The translations under genes were made by a program, and so were the position numbers. Positions 1 through 8,770 of a stretch of 64,000 nucleotides of DNA are shown here, piece by piece (the stretch's first letter is position 1; every line of letters starts with the position of its first letter). The notes below the pieces were generated by a model, which was not told the DNA's origin, searched no databases, and saw nothing but the letters and a program-made list of their open reading frames with translations. Where the stretch lies: NCBI RefSeq assembly GCF_000689415.1, contig NZ_HG322950.1, forward strand, positions 2,673,501 to 2,737,500, given 5' to 3'. The DNA comes from Pseudomonas knackmussii B13 (GTDB lineage Bacteria > Pseudomonadota > Gammaproteobacteria > Pseudomonadales > Pseudomonadaceae).

Positions 1-1
1 C

Positions 2-829
2 GACCTCTACTCGGGGCCTGCGGCTGCACGGATGCTCTCGACCTTGATGACCGTGATGGCGGTCGCGCCCCTGGTCGGGCCGAGCCTGGGCGGCCTGATC
101 CTGCGGCTGGGGTCCTGGCAGGCGATCTTCTGGGTGCTGGTCGGCGTCGGCCTGGCCACCCTGGGCGCGCTGGCGCTGTTGCCGGAAACCCTGCCGGCCG
201 AGCTGCGCAGCCGCGAACCCCTGGCCGGCGCCGTGCACCGCTACGGCGAACTGCTGCGGCAGCGGCGCTTCCTGGCCTACGCCGGCGCGGGCGGCTTCTT
301 CTATGCGGGGATGTTCGCCTACATCGCCGGCAGCCCGTTCGCCTACATCGACTACCACCATCTTTCGCCGCAACTGTATGGCGTGCTCTTCGCCGTGGGC
401 ATCGTCGGCATCATGCTGACCAACCAGGTGAATGCGCGCCTGGTGGAATGCTACGGCAGCGACCGCCTGTTGCGCCTGGGTTGCGGCATGGCGGCGGGCG
501 CCGGGTTGATCCTGGCAGCTGTCGCCGCAACCGACATGGGTGGCTTGCCGGCCTTGGCGCTGGCGCTGTTCCTGTTCATCGCGGCCACCGGTTTCGTGGT
601 CGCCAACTCCATCGCCGGCGCCTTGGCCGGCTCGCCCCAGCAGGCCGGCGCGGTGTCGGCCCTGATCGGCTCGATCCATTACGGCTCGGGCATTCTCGGT
701 TCTGCATTGGTCGGCTTGTGCGCCGACGGCACGCCCTGGCCGATGGGCTGGGTGATCGCCCTGTGCGGACTTGGGAGCTTGTGCTGCGCGCGGATGCTGG
801 TGGCTGCCGGAGAGGCGCCGGCACGCTAG
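2..829 (+). CDS. Bcr/CflA-family MFS drug efflux transporter (5'-truncated by window edge)
   Basis: The reading frame is open from the first bases of the window, so the gene starts upstream; the first ATG at 32 is internal. The residues just before it (DLYSGPAAARMLS) followed by a PLVGPSLGG stretch match the loop and helix-5 region of Bcr/CflA drug:H+ antiporters of the inner membrane. About 275 residues are present, against roughly 400 for the family, so about the N-terminal third is missing. Hydrophobic helices follow one another to the C-terminus (for example IGLIMLTNQ-like, LALALFLFIAATGFVV, GILGSALVGLC segments). It converges on the solute-binding gene at 852–1586, with a shared hairpin between them. 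Confidence 0.85.
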   Translation, partial: DLYSGPAAARMLSTLMTVMAVAPLVGPSLGGLILRLGSWQAIFWVLVGVGLATLGALALLPETLPAELRSREPLAGAVHRYGELLRQRRFLAYAGAGGFFYAGMFAYIAGSPFAYIDYHHLSPQLYGVLFAVGIVGIMLTNQVNARLVECYGSDRLLRLGCGMAAGAGLILAAVAATDMGGLPALALALFLFIAATGFVVANSIAGALAGSPQQAGAVSALIGSIHYGSGILGSALVGLCADGTPWPMGWVIALCGLGSLCCARMLVAAGEAPAR

Positions 830-840
830 TGAATGTCGCG

Positions 841-864
841 GGCCTGGCGCTTCAGCGCCAGGCC
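841..864. terminator. Convergent hairpin between MFS and binding-protein genes
   Basis: GGCCTGGCGCT at 841–851 and AGCGCCAGGCC at 854–864 are perfect 11-bp inverted arms around a 2-base loop. The hairpin lies between two converging genes and contains the stop codon of the leftward gene (852–854). No clear T-run follows on either side, so it may act as a transcript-end barrier rather than a classical terminator. Confidence 0.45.
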
Positions 865-1586
865 TGGTCGACCTGCCATTGCTGCGCGAGGCGCTGCAGC
901 TCGCCCTGCTGGCGCAGCTGATCCAAAGCCGCCTGCCAGTTCGCGATTCGCTGTGCGTCGGTCTGCGGCGAGAAGGCGATGTAGACGCCCTGGCGCAGCA
1001 GCGCCAGGCGCAGGTGGATCTGGCGCGGGTCGATGCCGGCGTCGCGGGCCAGCGAGGTGATGGTGTGATCATCGGCCACCACCAGATCGGCGCGGCCGAG
1101 TTTCAGCAGGTTCATCATCTGCTCGGGGCTTTCCACGCCGTACAGGTTGTCCATGCCGTGCTTCTGCAGGTAGCTGTAGCCCAGCCATTTGCGCGGTACG
1201 GCGATGCGCCCGGCATGCCGGGCCTGTTCCAGGCTGGCCAGCGGCAGCGGCTTGTCGCCCAGCGAGTAGAGGCCGATCTGCACGTCCAGCGCCGGCCCGA
1301 CCCAGCGGTACTGCGTTTCGCGCTCGGGGCTGCGGAGCACCAGGAAGACGCCGGTGTCCGGGGTTTGCGCGGCCAGCAGCAGGGCGCGGCGCAGGGGCGT
1401 CTGGTCCAGCCGCACGCGGTCGCCGGTGAGCCCTGCCAGCGCATGCACCAGGTCCACCCCGTAGCCTTTGAGCTGGCCCTGCTGCAGGAATTGCAGCGGT
1501 GGGTGGTCGTCGGTGAGCAGGTGCAGTTCGGCTGCGCTGGCGGCGAAAGAGCAAAGGGAAAGGAGGCAAGCGAACAGCAGCTTCAT
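852..1586 (-). CDS. Periplasmic solute-binding protein, SBP_bac_3 type
   Basis: This 244-residue protein starts with a clear signal peptide (MKLLFACLLSLCSFAASA, likely cut after ASA). The mature N-terminus reads ELHLLTDDHPPLQFLQQGQLKGYGVDLVHAL, the usual opening of family-3 amino-acid-type binding proteins. The later FLVLRSPERE and VVADDHTITSLARDAG segments also fit the two-lobe fold. No permease or ATPase gene is adjacent, so it may be an orphan sensor or binding protein. The ligand cannot be told from the sequence. The stop codon sits inside a perfect hairpin shared with the convergent MFS gene. Confidence 0.85.
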   Translation of the reverse strand: MKLLFACLLSLCSFAASAAELHLLTDDHPPLQFLQQGQLKGYGVDLVHALAGLTGDRVRLDQTPLRRALLLAAQTPDTGVFLVLRSPERETQYRWVGPALDVQIGLYSLGDKPLPLASLEQARHAGRIAVPRKWLGYSYLQKHGMDNLYGVESPEQMMNLLKLGRADLVVADDHTITSLARDAGIDPRQIHLRLALLRQGVYIAFSPQTDAQRIANWQAALDQLRQQGELQRLAQQWQVDQAWR

Positions 1587-1880
1587 GAAGCGGATCCCGA
1601 GGATGAGGCGCGCCAGAGACTATAGGGCGGTATGCGAATTGTCGCCGGTCAAATTGGCCAATGGCCATTATATTTGCGCGGCAGTTCCGGGCACGGGGAT
1701 TGCCGTACTTGACGTGCAGAATCCGGCTCGCGCACCGCAATCGCAAAAGGCGATACGTGCCGCCTCAACGATTGCCAAACGGTTTGCGCGCGCCCCGGGG
1801 AGCACCGTTGCGCTCGGCTACGCTCAGCTCAGGGCAACATTGCCGATCGGCAGTGGACTTGGCTTGAAGGGAGTCTGGCT

Positions 1881-3092
1881 ATGAGCGAATACCGCATCTT
1901 GTCCCTCGACGGTGGTGGCACCTGGGCGCTGCTCCAGGCGATGGCTCTGCAGCATATGTTTGGTATTGACGCACGTGGGCACGATGTCTTGCGCCGGTAC
2001 GATCTGGTGGCAGCAAACTCCGGTGGCTCCATCGTGCTCGGTGGCCTGTTCGAGAATCTGCGCCTGGGCGAGTTGCTGGAACACTATTTTCGCAGCGAAA
2101 GCAGTCGCAAGCGCATCTTCGTGCGCAATTCGTTCCTCAAGGCGCCGCTAGCGGGCACCCTGCAGGCGCTCGCTGACGTCGGTCCGAAATATGATGCGTC
2201 AGCCAAGCTGGATGGACTGCAGTCGATCCTGCGCAACGCCGGCAATGTCCTGCTCACCGACCTGCGCGACGACGTCATGGGAGGCGACTGTCCGGACATC
2301 ATCGTCTGTGCCTTCGACTACCAGGTGCAACGGGCACGGTATTTCCGCTCCAACCCCAAGAGTCGTGCGGCCAGCTTCTCGACGCCCACGCCTGTGACCC
2401 TGGCCGAAGCCATCCATGCCTCGACCAATGCACCGGTCAACTATTTCGATGCCCCGGCCATGGTTCGTCGTGAGGCGTTCTGGGACGGCGGCGTGGCCGG
2501 TCTGAACAATCCAGTGCTGGCGGCGGTGGTCGATGCACTGTCGAACGAAAAACCGGCTGCGGATATCCGCGCGTTGAGCATAGGCACCGCCACCGCCGGC
2601 CAGTTGCCCCGGTCGAAGCCAGAGTCGGCTCCCGACCACAAGCTGACCCAGTTGCCGCTGGAAACCGGCCTGAAGGCCGACCTGCGCAAGTTGGCCATGA
2701 GCATCATCGGGGACCCGCCGGATGCGGCCACCTTCATTGCCCATGTAAGCCTGGGCCAAAAGGTGCCACTGGAAGAAAACGATGCCCCGGTGGTCGGCAA
2801 TCTGGTACGGCTGAACCCGCTGATCCGCCCCAGGAACAAGGACGCGAATGGCATCTGGCAGGCGCCGCACGGATTCGCTCAGGATGAGTTCCTGAAGTTG
2901 GTGAAGATGGACATGGATGCCGTCGAGGAGGAAGACGTAAACCTGATCGTGCGCCTGGGGCAAGGCTGGATCGCCGGCGACTTCCTCAACCAGCCGATTC
3001 GCATGAGCAATGAGCCCTATCGCTGCGAGATAGGTCACGACCAGTTTGCCGCTGCCCACCAGCACGCGCGGGCTCTGGGTCTGGTGCCTTAG
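1881..3092 (+). CDS. Patatin-like phospholipase family protein
   Basis: The 403-residue protein opens with the patatin oxyanion motif (ILSLDGGGTWALLQ, residues 6–19). The nucleophile region is AANSGGS around Ser47, where the first Gly of GxSxG is replaced by Ala. A DGG motif in FWDGGVAGLNNPVL supplies the probable catalytic Asp of the Ser-Asp dyad. It should be a soluble lipid acyl hydrolase; there is no signal peptide or membrane segment. A good ribosome site (AGGGAG) lies 7–8 bases before ATG 1881. It is transcribed alone, with no immunity, secretion or nucleotide-cyclase gene beside it, so a CBASS-type defence role is not supported. Confidence 0.85.
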   Translation: MSEYRILSLDGGGTWALLQAMALQHMFGIDARGHDVLRRYDLVAANSGGSIVLGGLFENLRLGELLEHYFRSESSRKRIFVRNSFLKAPLAGTLQALADVGPKYDASAKLDGLQSILRNAGNVLLTDLRDDVMGGDCPDIIVCAFDYQVQRARYFRSNPKSRAASFSTPTPVTLAEAIHASTNAPVNYFDAPAMVRREAFWDGGVAGLNNPVLAAVVDALSNEKPAADIRALSIGTATAGQLPRSKPESAPDHKLTQLPLETGLKADLRKLAMSIIGDPPDAATFIAHVSLGQKVPLEENDAPVVGNLVRLNPLIRPRNKDANGIWQAPHGFAQDEFLKLVKMDMDAVEEEDVNLIVRLGQGWIAGDFLNQPIRMSNEPYRCEIGHDQFAAAHQHARALGLVP

Positions 3093-3220
3093 GTCGGGGC
3101 TGCGCCTTCGGTTCCTGCCAGGTGGTCGTATTGGCAAGCGCGGTAGTCGTATCCGGCACTTTCCCGAATGCCCGCCGATTCTCTAGACTCCGGTAACCCC
3201 GACCGCTGTGAGCTGCGACC

Positions 3221-4021
3221 TTGCCGAGAATTGCCGCCCGCTCTGCGTCATTGGTGCGCTTGTTGCGCGCCTTCGTCCCCGCGATTTTCCTCGTGTTCTT
3301 GCCCGCGTACCTGCTGGCCTGCGAGAAGAGCTTGCGCTGGGACGACGATCCGCCTTTCAGCATGCAACTGGAGGACGGTTCGGTCGGCGGCATCTACGTC
3401 GACCTGAACCGCCACGTGCTGGAGCGCATGGGCTGCCGCACGATACTGGTCAAGCTGCCCTGGGCGCGGGCACTGAAGGAGCTGGAGAACGGTCACCTGG
3501 ACGTGCTGCCCGGCGCCTTCCGCAAGCCCGAGCGCGAGGTCTACGCCTACTTCTCCGGCGCAATCTGGAAACCGTCGCGCAACATCCTCTTCATGCGCAA
3601 GGAGCTCCAGGCGCAATACCCGTTGCACGACCTGCTCGATCTGCTGAGCACTTCATTCCGCCTCGGCGCCCAGGTCGGCGTGGCCTACGGCGAGTCCTAC
3701 CAGCAGCTCATGAGCCACACCGACTTCGCCGGGCGGGTGTTCTTCAACGCCAACCGCCTCAACCTCTGGCACATGATCGACAAGGAGCGCCTCGACGGCA
3801 TCATCGCCGACGAGAACAGCGGCCTGTACGAGCTGCGCCAGCTGGGGCTGAGCGAGCGCATCGTGGCCACCGACGTGGTGGTCTCCTCGGACGCCTCGGA
3901 AGTGGCCTTCAGCAAGCGCTCGAACACCCCCGAGTTCGCCGACCACTACGCCCAGGAGATGCGCGCGGTGGTCGATAGCGGCGAGTACCAGCACATCGTC
4001 GACCGCTACCTCGGCCGCTGA
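3221..4021 (+). CDS. Periplasmic solute-binding protein, SBP_bac_3 type (second in window)
   Basis: The frame encodes 266 residues from a TTG codon at 3221; GTG 3254 is an alternative and there is no ATG before the conserved region, so the start is uncertain. A hydrophobic signal (AFVPAIFLVFLPAYLLAC) precedes the mature part. Motifs typical of family-3 binding proteins follow: DDDPPFSMQLEDGSVGGIYVD, LEDGHLDV-like LENGHLDVLPGAFRKPERE, and a C-terminal ALxxI-type helix. It is different in sequence from the binding protein at 852–1586. No transporter gene is adjacent. The cysteine at the signal end could be a lipobox, but the site is weak. Confidence 0.78.
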   Translation: MPRIAARSASLVRLLRAFVPAIFLVFLPAYLLACEKSLRWDDDPPFSMQLEDGSVGGIYVDLNRHVLERMGCRTILVKLPWARALKELENGHLDVLPGAFRKPEREVYAYFSGAIWKPSRNILFMRKELQAQYPLHDLLDLLSTSFRLGAQVGVAYGESYQQLMSHTDFAGRVFFNANRLNLWHMIDKERLDGIIADENSGLYELRQLGLSERIVATDVVVSSDASEVAFSKRSNTPEFADHYAQEMRAVVDSGEYQHIVDRYLGR

Positions 4022-4028
4022 CGCCGCC

Positions 4029-4318
4029 TCAACCCAGCCCCTCGGCCTGCAGGTGGCCTTCAAGTAGTCGATGAACACCCGCACCTTGCGGGTGGTGCGC
4101 CGGTGCGGCAGGAAGAGCACGTGGATGGTCGGGCCGAAGGCGCTCTGGTCGCGCCAGCAATCCGGTAGCTGCTCCACCAGCTCCCCGCGTTCCAGATGGG
4201 CGTGCTCCATATCCTCTCTGTGGGCACCGACGCCGAGGTGCTGCGCCTGAAGCAGCCCGGCCTCCAGGTCATCGACCCGCACGGCAGGGTGCTGAAAGCC
4301 CGGTTCGCCGGCCGCGAG
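4029..4318 (-). pseudogene. LysR-family regulator, C-terminal fossil
   Basis: Read leftward, this stretch encodes the end of a LysR effector domain: AVRVDDLEAGLLQAQHLGVGA, then HLERGELVEQLPD, then TRKVRVFIDYL. These match the usual DLEAxxxAxxxGLGVGxLP, LxxGxLVxxLPDW and RVxxFIDYL blocks. The HTH and first lobe are absent. Near the end the frame slips: the natural tail (GHLQAEGLG then TGA at 4031–4029) is one frame away and would be restored by one extra G after TTG. It is thus a truncated and frameshifted remnant between two rightward genes. Confidence 0.7.
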
Positions 4319-4396
4319 ATCTATAGTCGTCAGGGCGCGAGCCTTTAGCGAGGCTCCCGCCGGAGCCCGGTATTCTTCGTAACAAGGAGCCTTGCA

Positions 4397-5476
4397 GTGA
4401 TCATTCATTCCTTCGTCAGCGACCTTCGCGACCCCTACCAGCGCGGCCGGCAGATCGGCGAGCAGTGGGCGGCGCAGATCGGCCGCACCCTGGACCTGTA
4501 CCTGGCGTTCTTCCCCAAGCTGGGCATTCCCAACGTACAGGTGCGCAGCATCGGCGAGGCCAGCCTGGCCGCGCTGGATGCCTGGTGCCCGGCGCTGGCG
4601 CGGGAAATCGAAGGCCTGGCCAAAGGCGTGCAGCGCCCGCTGTGGCAACTGGCGGCGCTGAACGCGCGCACCGAGATTCTCGCGGTGATGCCGGCGCAGC
4701 CGGTGGAAGGCGAGTGCTCCACCTCGGTGTACGCACCGGCCGGTGCGGCGGCTCCGCTGAGCCTGCAGACCTGGGACTGGCACGACAGCCTGGTGCCCCA
4801 CGGCCTGCTGCTGCAATTCGTTGGCGCGAGCGGCCTGATCGTCAAGCTGTTCACCGAGTTCGGCATGCTCGGCAAGATCGGCGTGAACAGCGCAGGCCTG
4901 GGCCTGCACTTCAACATCCTGCACCACGCCAGCGACAACGGTGACGCCGGGGTGCCGGTGCACGCCATCGCCCGCCGCGTGTTGGAGGAGGCGCGCAGCG
5001 TGGAGGAGGCCATCGCCCTGGCGCGTTCGGCACGGGTGAGTGCTTCCACCGTGCTGACCGCCTTCACCCAGGCTGATGGGAATCCGCGCGCGGCAAGCAT
5101 CGAGATGAGCCCTGCGCATGTCGGCGTGGTCCTGCCCGGCGACGACGGCTGGCTGCTGCATACCAACCACTTCCTCGACCCCGATCTGGTCCGTGGCGAA
5201 CGCACCGCCGACGTCTCCACTACCTATGCGCGCCTCGATCACCTGAAGGCGATGACCCCGGAAATGGTTCGTACCGAGCTGGTCGAGCGCGCCGATGCCT
5301 TCTGCGGCGCGGCGGGCGATCAGGCGGTGGTGTGCTTTCACCCGGACCCGAGCCAGCCGGAAACCGAGCGCTGGGAAACCTTGTTGTCGGTATCCATCGA
5401 CACCGCCGGCTGCGCCCTGGAGTACGTCGCCGGCACACCAAAGGCCCTGGCCCGCGACGGCGCATTGCGCTTTTGA
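4397..5476 (+). CDS. C45-family autoproteolytic acyltransferase/hydrolase (Ntn hydrolase)
   Basis: The product is 359 residues from GTG 4397, chosen because AAGGAG lies 8–9 bases upstream and the next ATG codons are inside conserved sequence. It resembles acyl-CoA:6-aminopenicillanic-acid acyltransferase-type Ntn hydrolases. RDPYQRGRQIGEQ near residue 11 is the conserved entry, and GECSTS around Cys107 is the expected self-cleavage site that exposes the nucleophile. TWDWHD and TNHFLDP segments later fit the family. The cleaved enzyme would hydrolyse or transfer an amide-linked acyl group; the substrate is unknown. It points away from the LysR fossil and toward the polyamine operon, with which it converges. 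Confidence 0.8.
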   Translation: MIIHSFVSDLRDPYQRGRQIGEQWAAQIGRTLDLYLAFFPKLGIPNVQVRSIGEASLAALDAWCPALAREIEGLAKGVQRPLWQLAALNARTEILAVMPAQPVEGECSTSVYAPAGAAAPLSLQTWDWHDSLVPHGLLLQFVGASGLIVKLFTEFGMLGKIGVNSAGLGLHFNILHHASDNGDAGVPVHAIARRVLEEARSVEEAIALARSARVSASTVLTAFTQADGNPRAASIEMSPAHVGVVLPGDDGWLLHTNHFLDPDLVRGERTADVSTTYARLDHLKAMTPEMVRTELVERADAFCGAAGDQAVVCFHPDPSQPETERWETLLSVSIDTAGCALEYVAGTPKALARDGALRF

Positions 5477-5565
5477 GCCGTCGGGCGACGTTCGCGCGGC
5501 ATCGCTTCCGATGCTTCCAATTCTCCTGACGCCCCGCCGCCGCGAGCGGAGCGGGGCGCCTGGTC

Positions 5566-6669
5566 CTAGTGGCTCGACGCGGTCTTGAAGTCGGTCCAGG
5601 CACGCATCCGCGCCCGCATGGTGCGCTGCGGGATGTCCTTGCCGGGGATCAGCCGCTTGTAGGTGGCTTCGTCGACGTAGATATCCGGGTTGTCGCGCAT
5701 CAGCGGATCGACCATCGGCTTGGCCTTGGCGCTGGAGGTCGGGTAGCCGGTGGCGTTGCTGATCGCCGCCATGTTCTGCGGACGCATGATGAAGTTGATC
5801 AGCGCGTAGGCGTACTCCGGGTGCTGCGCATCGGCGGGGATGGCCATGGTGTCCATCCAGATGCTGGTGCCCTCGCGCGGCACGCGGTACTCGAAGCGCT
5901 CCTTCTTGCCCGCTTCGTCGGCGGCGCGCTGCGCCTGGGTGACGTCGCCGCTGTAGCCGAGCGACAGGCAGATGTCGCCGTTGACCAGTTGGGTGACTGG
6001 CTGCGACTGGAACTTGCGGATGTACGGCTTGATCCGCTTGAGCACCGCTTCGGCGTCGGCCAGGTCCTTCGGATCGCCACTGCGCGGGTCGCGGCCGATG
6101 TAGTTGAGCACCACGGCCAGCACTTCGTCGGGCGAGTCGATCATCGAGATGCCGCAATCGGCGAACTTCGCCGCCAGCTCCGGCTTGAACAGCATGTCCA
6201 GGCTGTTCACCGGCGCATCGGGCAGGCGCTTGTCGATCATCGCGCGGTTGAAGGTCAGGCCCACGGTGCCCCAGGTGTAGGGCACCACGGCGTGGCGCGA
6301 GTAGGGGTACTTGGTCTGCAGCTCGCGCAGGCCCGGCTCGATGTCGTCCAGGTGCTGCAGCTTCGCCGGGTCGAGCTTCTGCAGCGCGCCGGCGCGCATC
6401 AGCCGCTCGGCCACGGTGTCGCCGGGGAAGATCATGTCGTAGCCGCTGTGCCCGGACATCATCTTGGCTTCCAGCGTCTCGCTGCTGTCCATGATGTCGT
6501 AGACCACCTGGATGCCTGTCTCGCGGGTGAAGGCGGCGAGGGTGTCGGGGGCGAAGTAGTCGGCCCAGTTGTACAGGTGCAGGACCTTGTCTTCGGCGTT
6601 CGCGCTCAGCTGCGCGCCGGCCAGGATCAGCCCCAGCGCGGCCATGCGGATAGGTTTGTCGCGTTTCAT
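5566..6669 (-). CDS. Polyamine (spermidine/putrescine) ABC transporter substrate-binding protein, PotF/SpuD type
   Basis: The 367-residue protein has a signal peptide (LGLILAGAQLSANA, likely cut before ED) and then LHLYNWADYFAPDTL, the hallmark opening of PotD/PotF proteins. SSETLEAKMMSGHSGYDMIFP, PYTWGTVGLTFN and the MRPQNMAAISNATGYPTS segment are also typical. ATG 6669 lies two bases after the aguB stop, so it is the last gene of an aguA–aguB–binding-protein operon. It likely captures putrescine or agmatine in the periplasm for this pathway. No permease or ATPase follows, so it presumably serves a transporter encoded elsewhere. Confidence 0.9.
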   Translation of the reverse strand: MKRDKPIRMAALGLILAGAQLSANAEDKVLHLYNWADYFAPDTLAAFTRETGIQVVYDIMDSSETLEAKMMSGHSGYDMIFPGDTVAERLMRAGALQKLDPAKLQHLDDIEPGLRELQTKYPYSRHAVVPYTWGTVGLTFNRAMIDKRLPDAPVNSLDMLFKPELAAKFADCGISMIDSPDEVLAVVLNYIGRDPRSGDPKDLADAEAVLKRIKPYIRKFQSQPVTQLVNGDICLSLGYSGDVTQAQRAADEAGKKERFEYRVPREGTSIWMDTMAIPADAQHPEYAYALINFIMRPQNMAAISNATGYPTSSAKAKPMVDPLMRDNPDIYVDEATYKRLIPGKDIPQRTMRARMRAWTDFKTASSH

Positions 6670-6671
6670 CG

Positions 6672-7580
6672 TCAGACTCCCAGGCCTTGCCAGCGTGGAT
6701 GGACGTGCTGGCCGTCGAGGCCCAGCAGCGGGCCGTACATTTCCGGCCGGCGGTCGCGGTAGATGCCCCAGTTCAGGCGTTCCTCGCGCATGGCGGCGAA
6801 GTCGAGGGTGCGCACCTGCACACCGGCCGTTTCGCGGTCGGCAGAGGCCAGCAGCTGGCCCTTGTGGTCGCTGATGAACGAGGAGCCGTAGAAGCGCATG
6901 CGCAGGCTGGCGTCGCTGCCGGCCACTTCCTCGCAGATGCGGTTGGAGGCCAGCACCGGCAGCAGGTTGGCGGCGGCGTGGCCGCGCTGGGTCATCTGCC
7001 AGTGATCGCGCGAGTCGAGGTGATCGGCGCCCGGCTCGGAACCGATGGCGGTGGGGAACAGCAGCACCTCGGCGCCTTGCAGCGCCAGGCAGCGCGCGGT
7101 CTCGGGGAACCACTGGTCCCAGCAGATGCCGATGCCCAGGCGGCCGACGGCGCTGTCCCAGACGCGGAAGCCGGTGTCGCCGGGGCTGAAGTACTCCTTC
7201 TCCTGGTAACCGATGGCGTTGGGGATGTGCGTCTTGCGGTAGACCCCGAGCAGGCGGCCATCGGCGTCGGCCACGGTCAGCGAGTTGAAGTAGGCGTTGC
7301 CGGCGCGCTCGAACCAGCTCAGCGGCAGCACCACGCCCAGCTCCCCGGCGAGGTCGGCGAAGCGCGCGAGCAGCGGGCTGCCGGCGTAGGGCTCGGCCAG
7401 CGCCAGGTGGCGGTGGTCCTGCTCGATGCAGAAGTAGGGGGTGGCGAAGAGTTCCGGCAGCAGGATCAGCTTCGCGCCCGCGGCGGCCGCTTCGCGCACC
7501 AGGCGCTCGGCGGTGTCGAGGTTGGCGCGCAGGTCCCAGCTGCAGGCGAATTGCACGGTGGCGACGGTCAGCAGGCTCAT
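6672..7580 (-). CDS. aguB: N-carbamoylputrescine amidase
   Basis: This 302-residue nitrilase-superfamily enzyme converts N-carbamoylputrescine to putrescine, CO2 and ammonia, the second step of the agmatine route. The Glu-Lys-Cys triad is visible: Glu43 in LLPELFATPYF, Lys116 in YRKTHIP and Cys153 in GIGICWDQWFPE. The length is normal for AguB (about 290–300). The start lies 4 bases after the aguA stop, and the stop is 2 bases before the polyamine-binding gene, so translation is probably coupled through the operon. Confidence 0.94.
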   Translation of the reverse strand: MSLLTVATVQFACSWDLRANLDTAERLVREAAAAGAKLILLPELFATPYFCIEQDHRHLALAEPYAGSPLLARFADLAGELGVVLPLSWFERAGNAYFNSLTVADADGRLLGVYRKTHIPNAIGYQEKEYFSPGDTGFRVWDSAVGRLGIGICWDQWFPETARCLALQGAEVLLFPTAIGSEPGADHLDSRDHWQMTQRGHAAANLLPVLASNRICEEVAGSDASLRMRFYGSSFISDHKGQLLASADRETAGVQVRTLDFAAMREERLNWGIYRDRRPEMYGPLLGLDGQHVHPRWQGLGV

Positions 7581-7584
7581 CGCA

Positions 7585-8637
7585 TCACCCCCGCACCAGC
7601 CAGGCCGGCTGCTGCTGGGTGATGCAGTGCACGCCGCCGCCGCCGTGGGCCAGGTGGTTGATCTGCACCGGCACCACTTCGCGGCCGGGGAAGGCCAGGC
7701 GCAGGGTTTCGGCGGCTGTCTGGTCGGCGTCGATGCCGTAGGCCGGCATGATCACCGCGCCATTGGCCAGGTAGAAGTTGGTGTAGGAGGCGCAGAAGAC
7801 CTCCGCCTCGGGATCGACCGCGTCGCTGGCCTCGAAGAGTTCGAGCATCTCGAAGGAGCGGCCCTGGGCGTCGGTGGCCAGTTCCAGGGCGCGGCGGTTC
7901 TCCTTCGCCACTTTCGCGTAGGTCGAGTTCGGGTCGCGGGTGGCGTCCACCAGCAGCGCGCCGGGGCGAGCGAAGGCGCAGACGCCGTCGACGTGGCCGT
8001 CGGTCATGTCGCCGGTGACGTAGTCCGGATCGCCCGGCAGCCAGATGGTCTTGCGGATGCCCAGCAGGCGGCTGAACACGTCCTCGATCTCGCGCTTGCT
8101 GATGCCCGGGTTGCGGTTGCCGTTGAGCAGCACCGATTCGGTGGTGATCAGCGTGCCTTCGCCGTCGACGTGGATGGCGCCGCCTTCGTTGGCCAGCGGC
8201 GTGCCGAAGCATTCCAGGCCGAGCTGGTTGAGGATGCGCCGGCCGAGGCCTTCGTCGAGCCCGTGGGCCGACTTGCCGCCCCAGGCGTTGAAGCGCCAGC
8301 TCACGCCGGCCAGGCCCAGTTGCGGGTGGCAGACGAAGGTCGGGCCGGAGTCGCGGCACCAACTGTCGTCGATCGCGATCGGCAGCAGTTCGACGTTCGC
8401 GCCGCACAGTTCGCGGGCGCGCTCCACGGCCGAAGGGTCGACCACCATCTTCACCGGCTCGAAGCGGGCGATGGCGTTGGCGACCCGGGCGAAGTCTTCC
8501 TGCACTTGCTCCAGCGTCACCCGCCAGCTGCCTTCCCAGAGCGAAATGTTGTGCGGGAAAGCCATCCAGGTGGCGGCGTGGGGGACCCATTCGGCAGGCA
8601 TGTGCCAGCCGTTCTGCCAATCGTCGTTGCGATGCAT
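7585..8637 (-). CDS. aguA: Agmatine deiminase
   Basis: The product hydrolyses agmatine to N-carbamoylputrescine and ammonia. ATG 8637 (MHRNDDWQNGWHMPAEW) gives 350 residues and has GAAGG about 8 bases upstream; the open frame extends further but without conserved residues. Guanidino-modifying-enzyme features are present: MAFPHN, DDSWCRDSGPTFV, EGGAIHVDGEGTLI, TDGHVDGVCAF and the nucleophile Cys in GGGGVHCITQQ near the C-terminus. It heads the aguA-aguB-binding-protein operon. In P. aeruginosa a TetR regulator, AguR, is linked; here the divergent neighbour is instead a LysR gene. Confidence 0.95.
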   Translation of the reverse strand: MHRNDDWQNGWHMPAEWVPHAATWMAFPHNISLWEGSWRVTLEQVQEDFARVANAIARFEPVKMVVDPSAVERARELCGANVELLPIAIDDSWCRDSGPTFVCHPQLGLAGVSWRFNAWGGKSAHGLDEGLGRRILNQLGLECFGTPLANEGGAIHVDGEGTLITTESVLLNGNRNPGISKREIEDVFSRLLGIRKTIWLPGDPDYVTGDMTDGHVDGVCAFARPGALLVDATRDPNSTYAKVAKENRRALELATDAQGRSFEMLELFEASDAVDPEAEVFCASYTNFYLANGAVIMPAYGIDADQTAAETLRLAFPGREVVPVQINHLAHGGGGVHCITQQQPAWLVRG

Positions 8638-8770
8638 AGCGGAACCTTCAGGTAAGGAATTTTTATTGGATGGAAACGGAGGTAGGCGCCTGGAGTTCAT
8701 CCTAGGCCTGTGAAAACGCGGCAACAAACGATAGATTTTGCGGAAATTCGATTAGCAGGACTTATCGATC

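Noticed and set aside
1881..3092. CBASS-type defence patatin (CapV-like)
   Set aside because: No CD-NTase or other CBASS gene is adjacent.
3221..3330. Lipoprotein signal in the second binding protein
   Set aside because: A cysteine follows the signal (YLLAC) but the usual lipobox and the uncertain start make this weak. Periplasmic export is more likely.
4196..4348. A 50-codon frame on the plus strand over the LysR fossil
   Set aside because: No ribosome site, no domain, and the opposite strand has clear LysR motifs.
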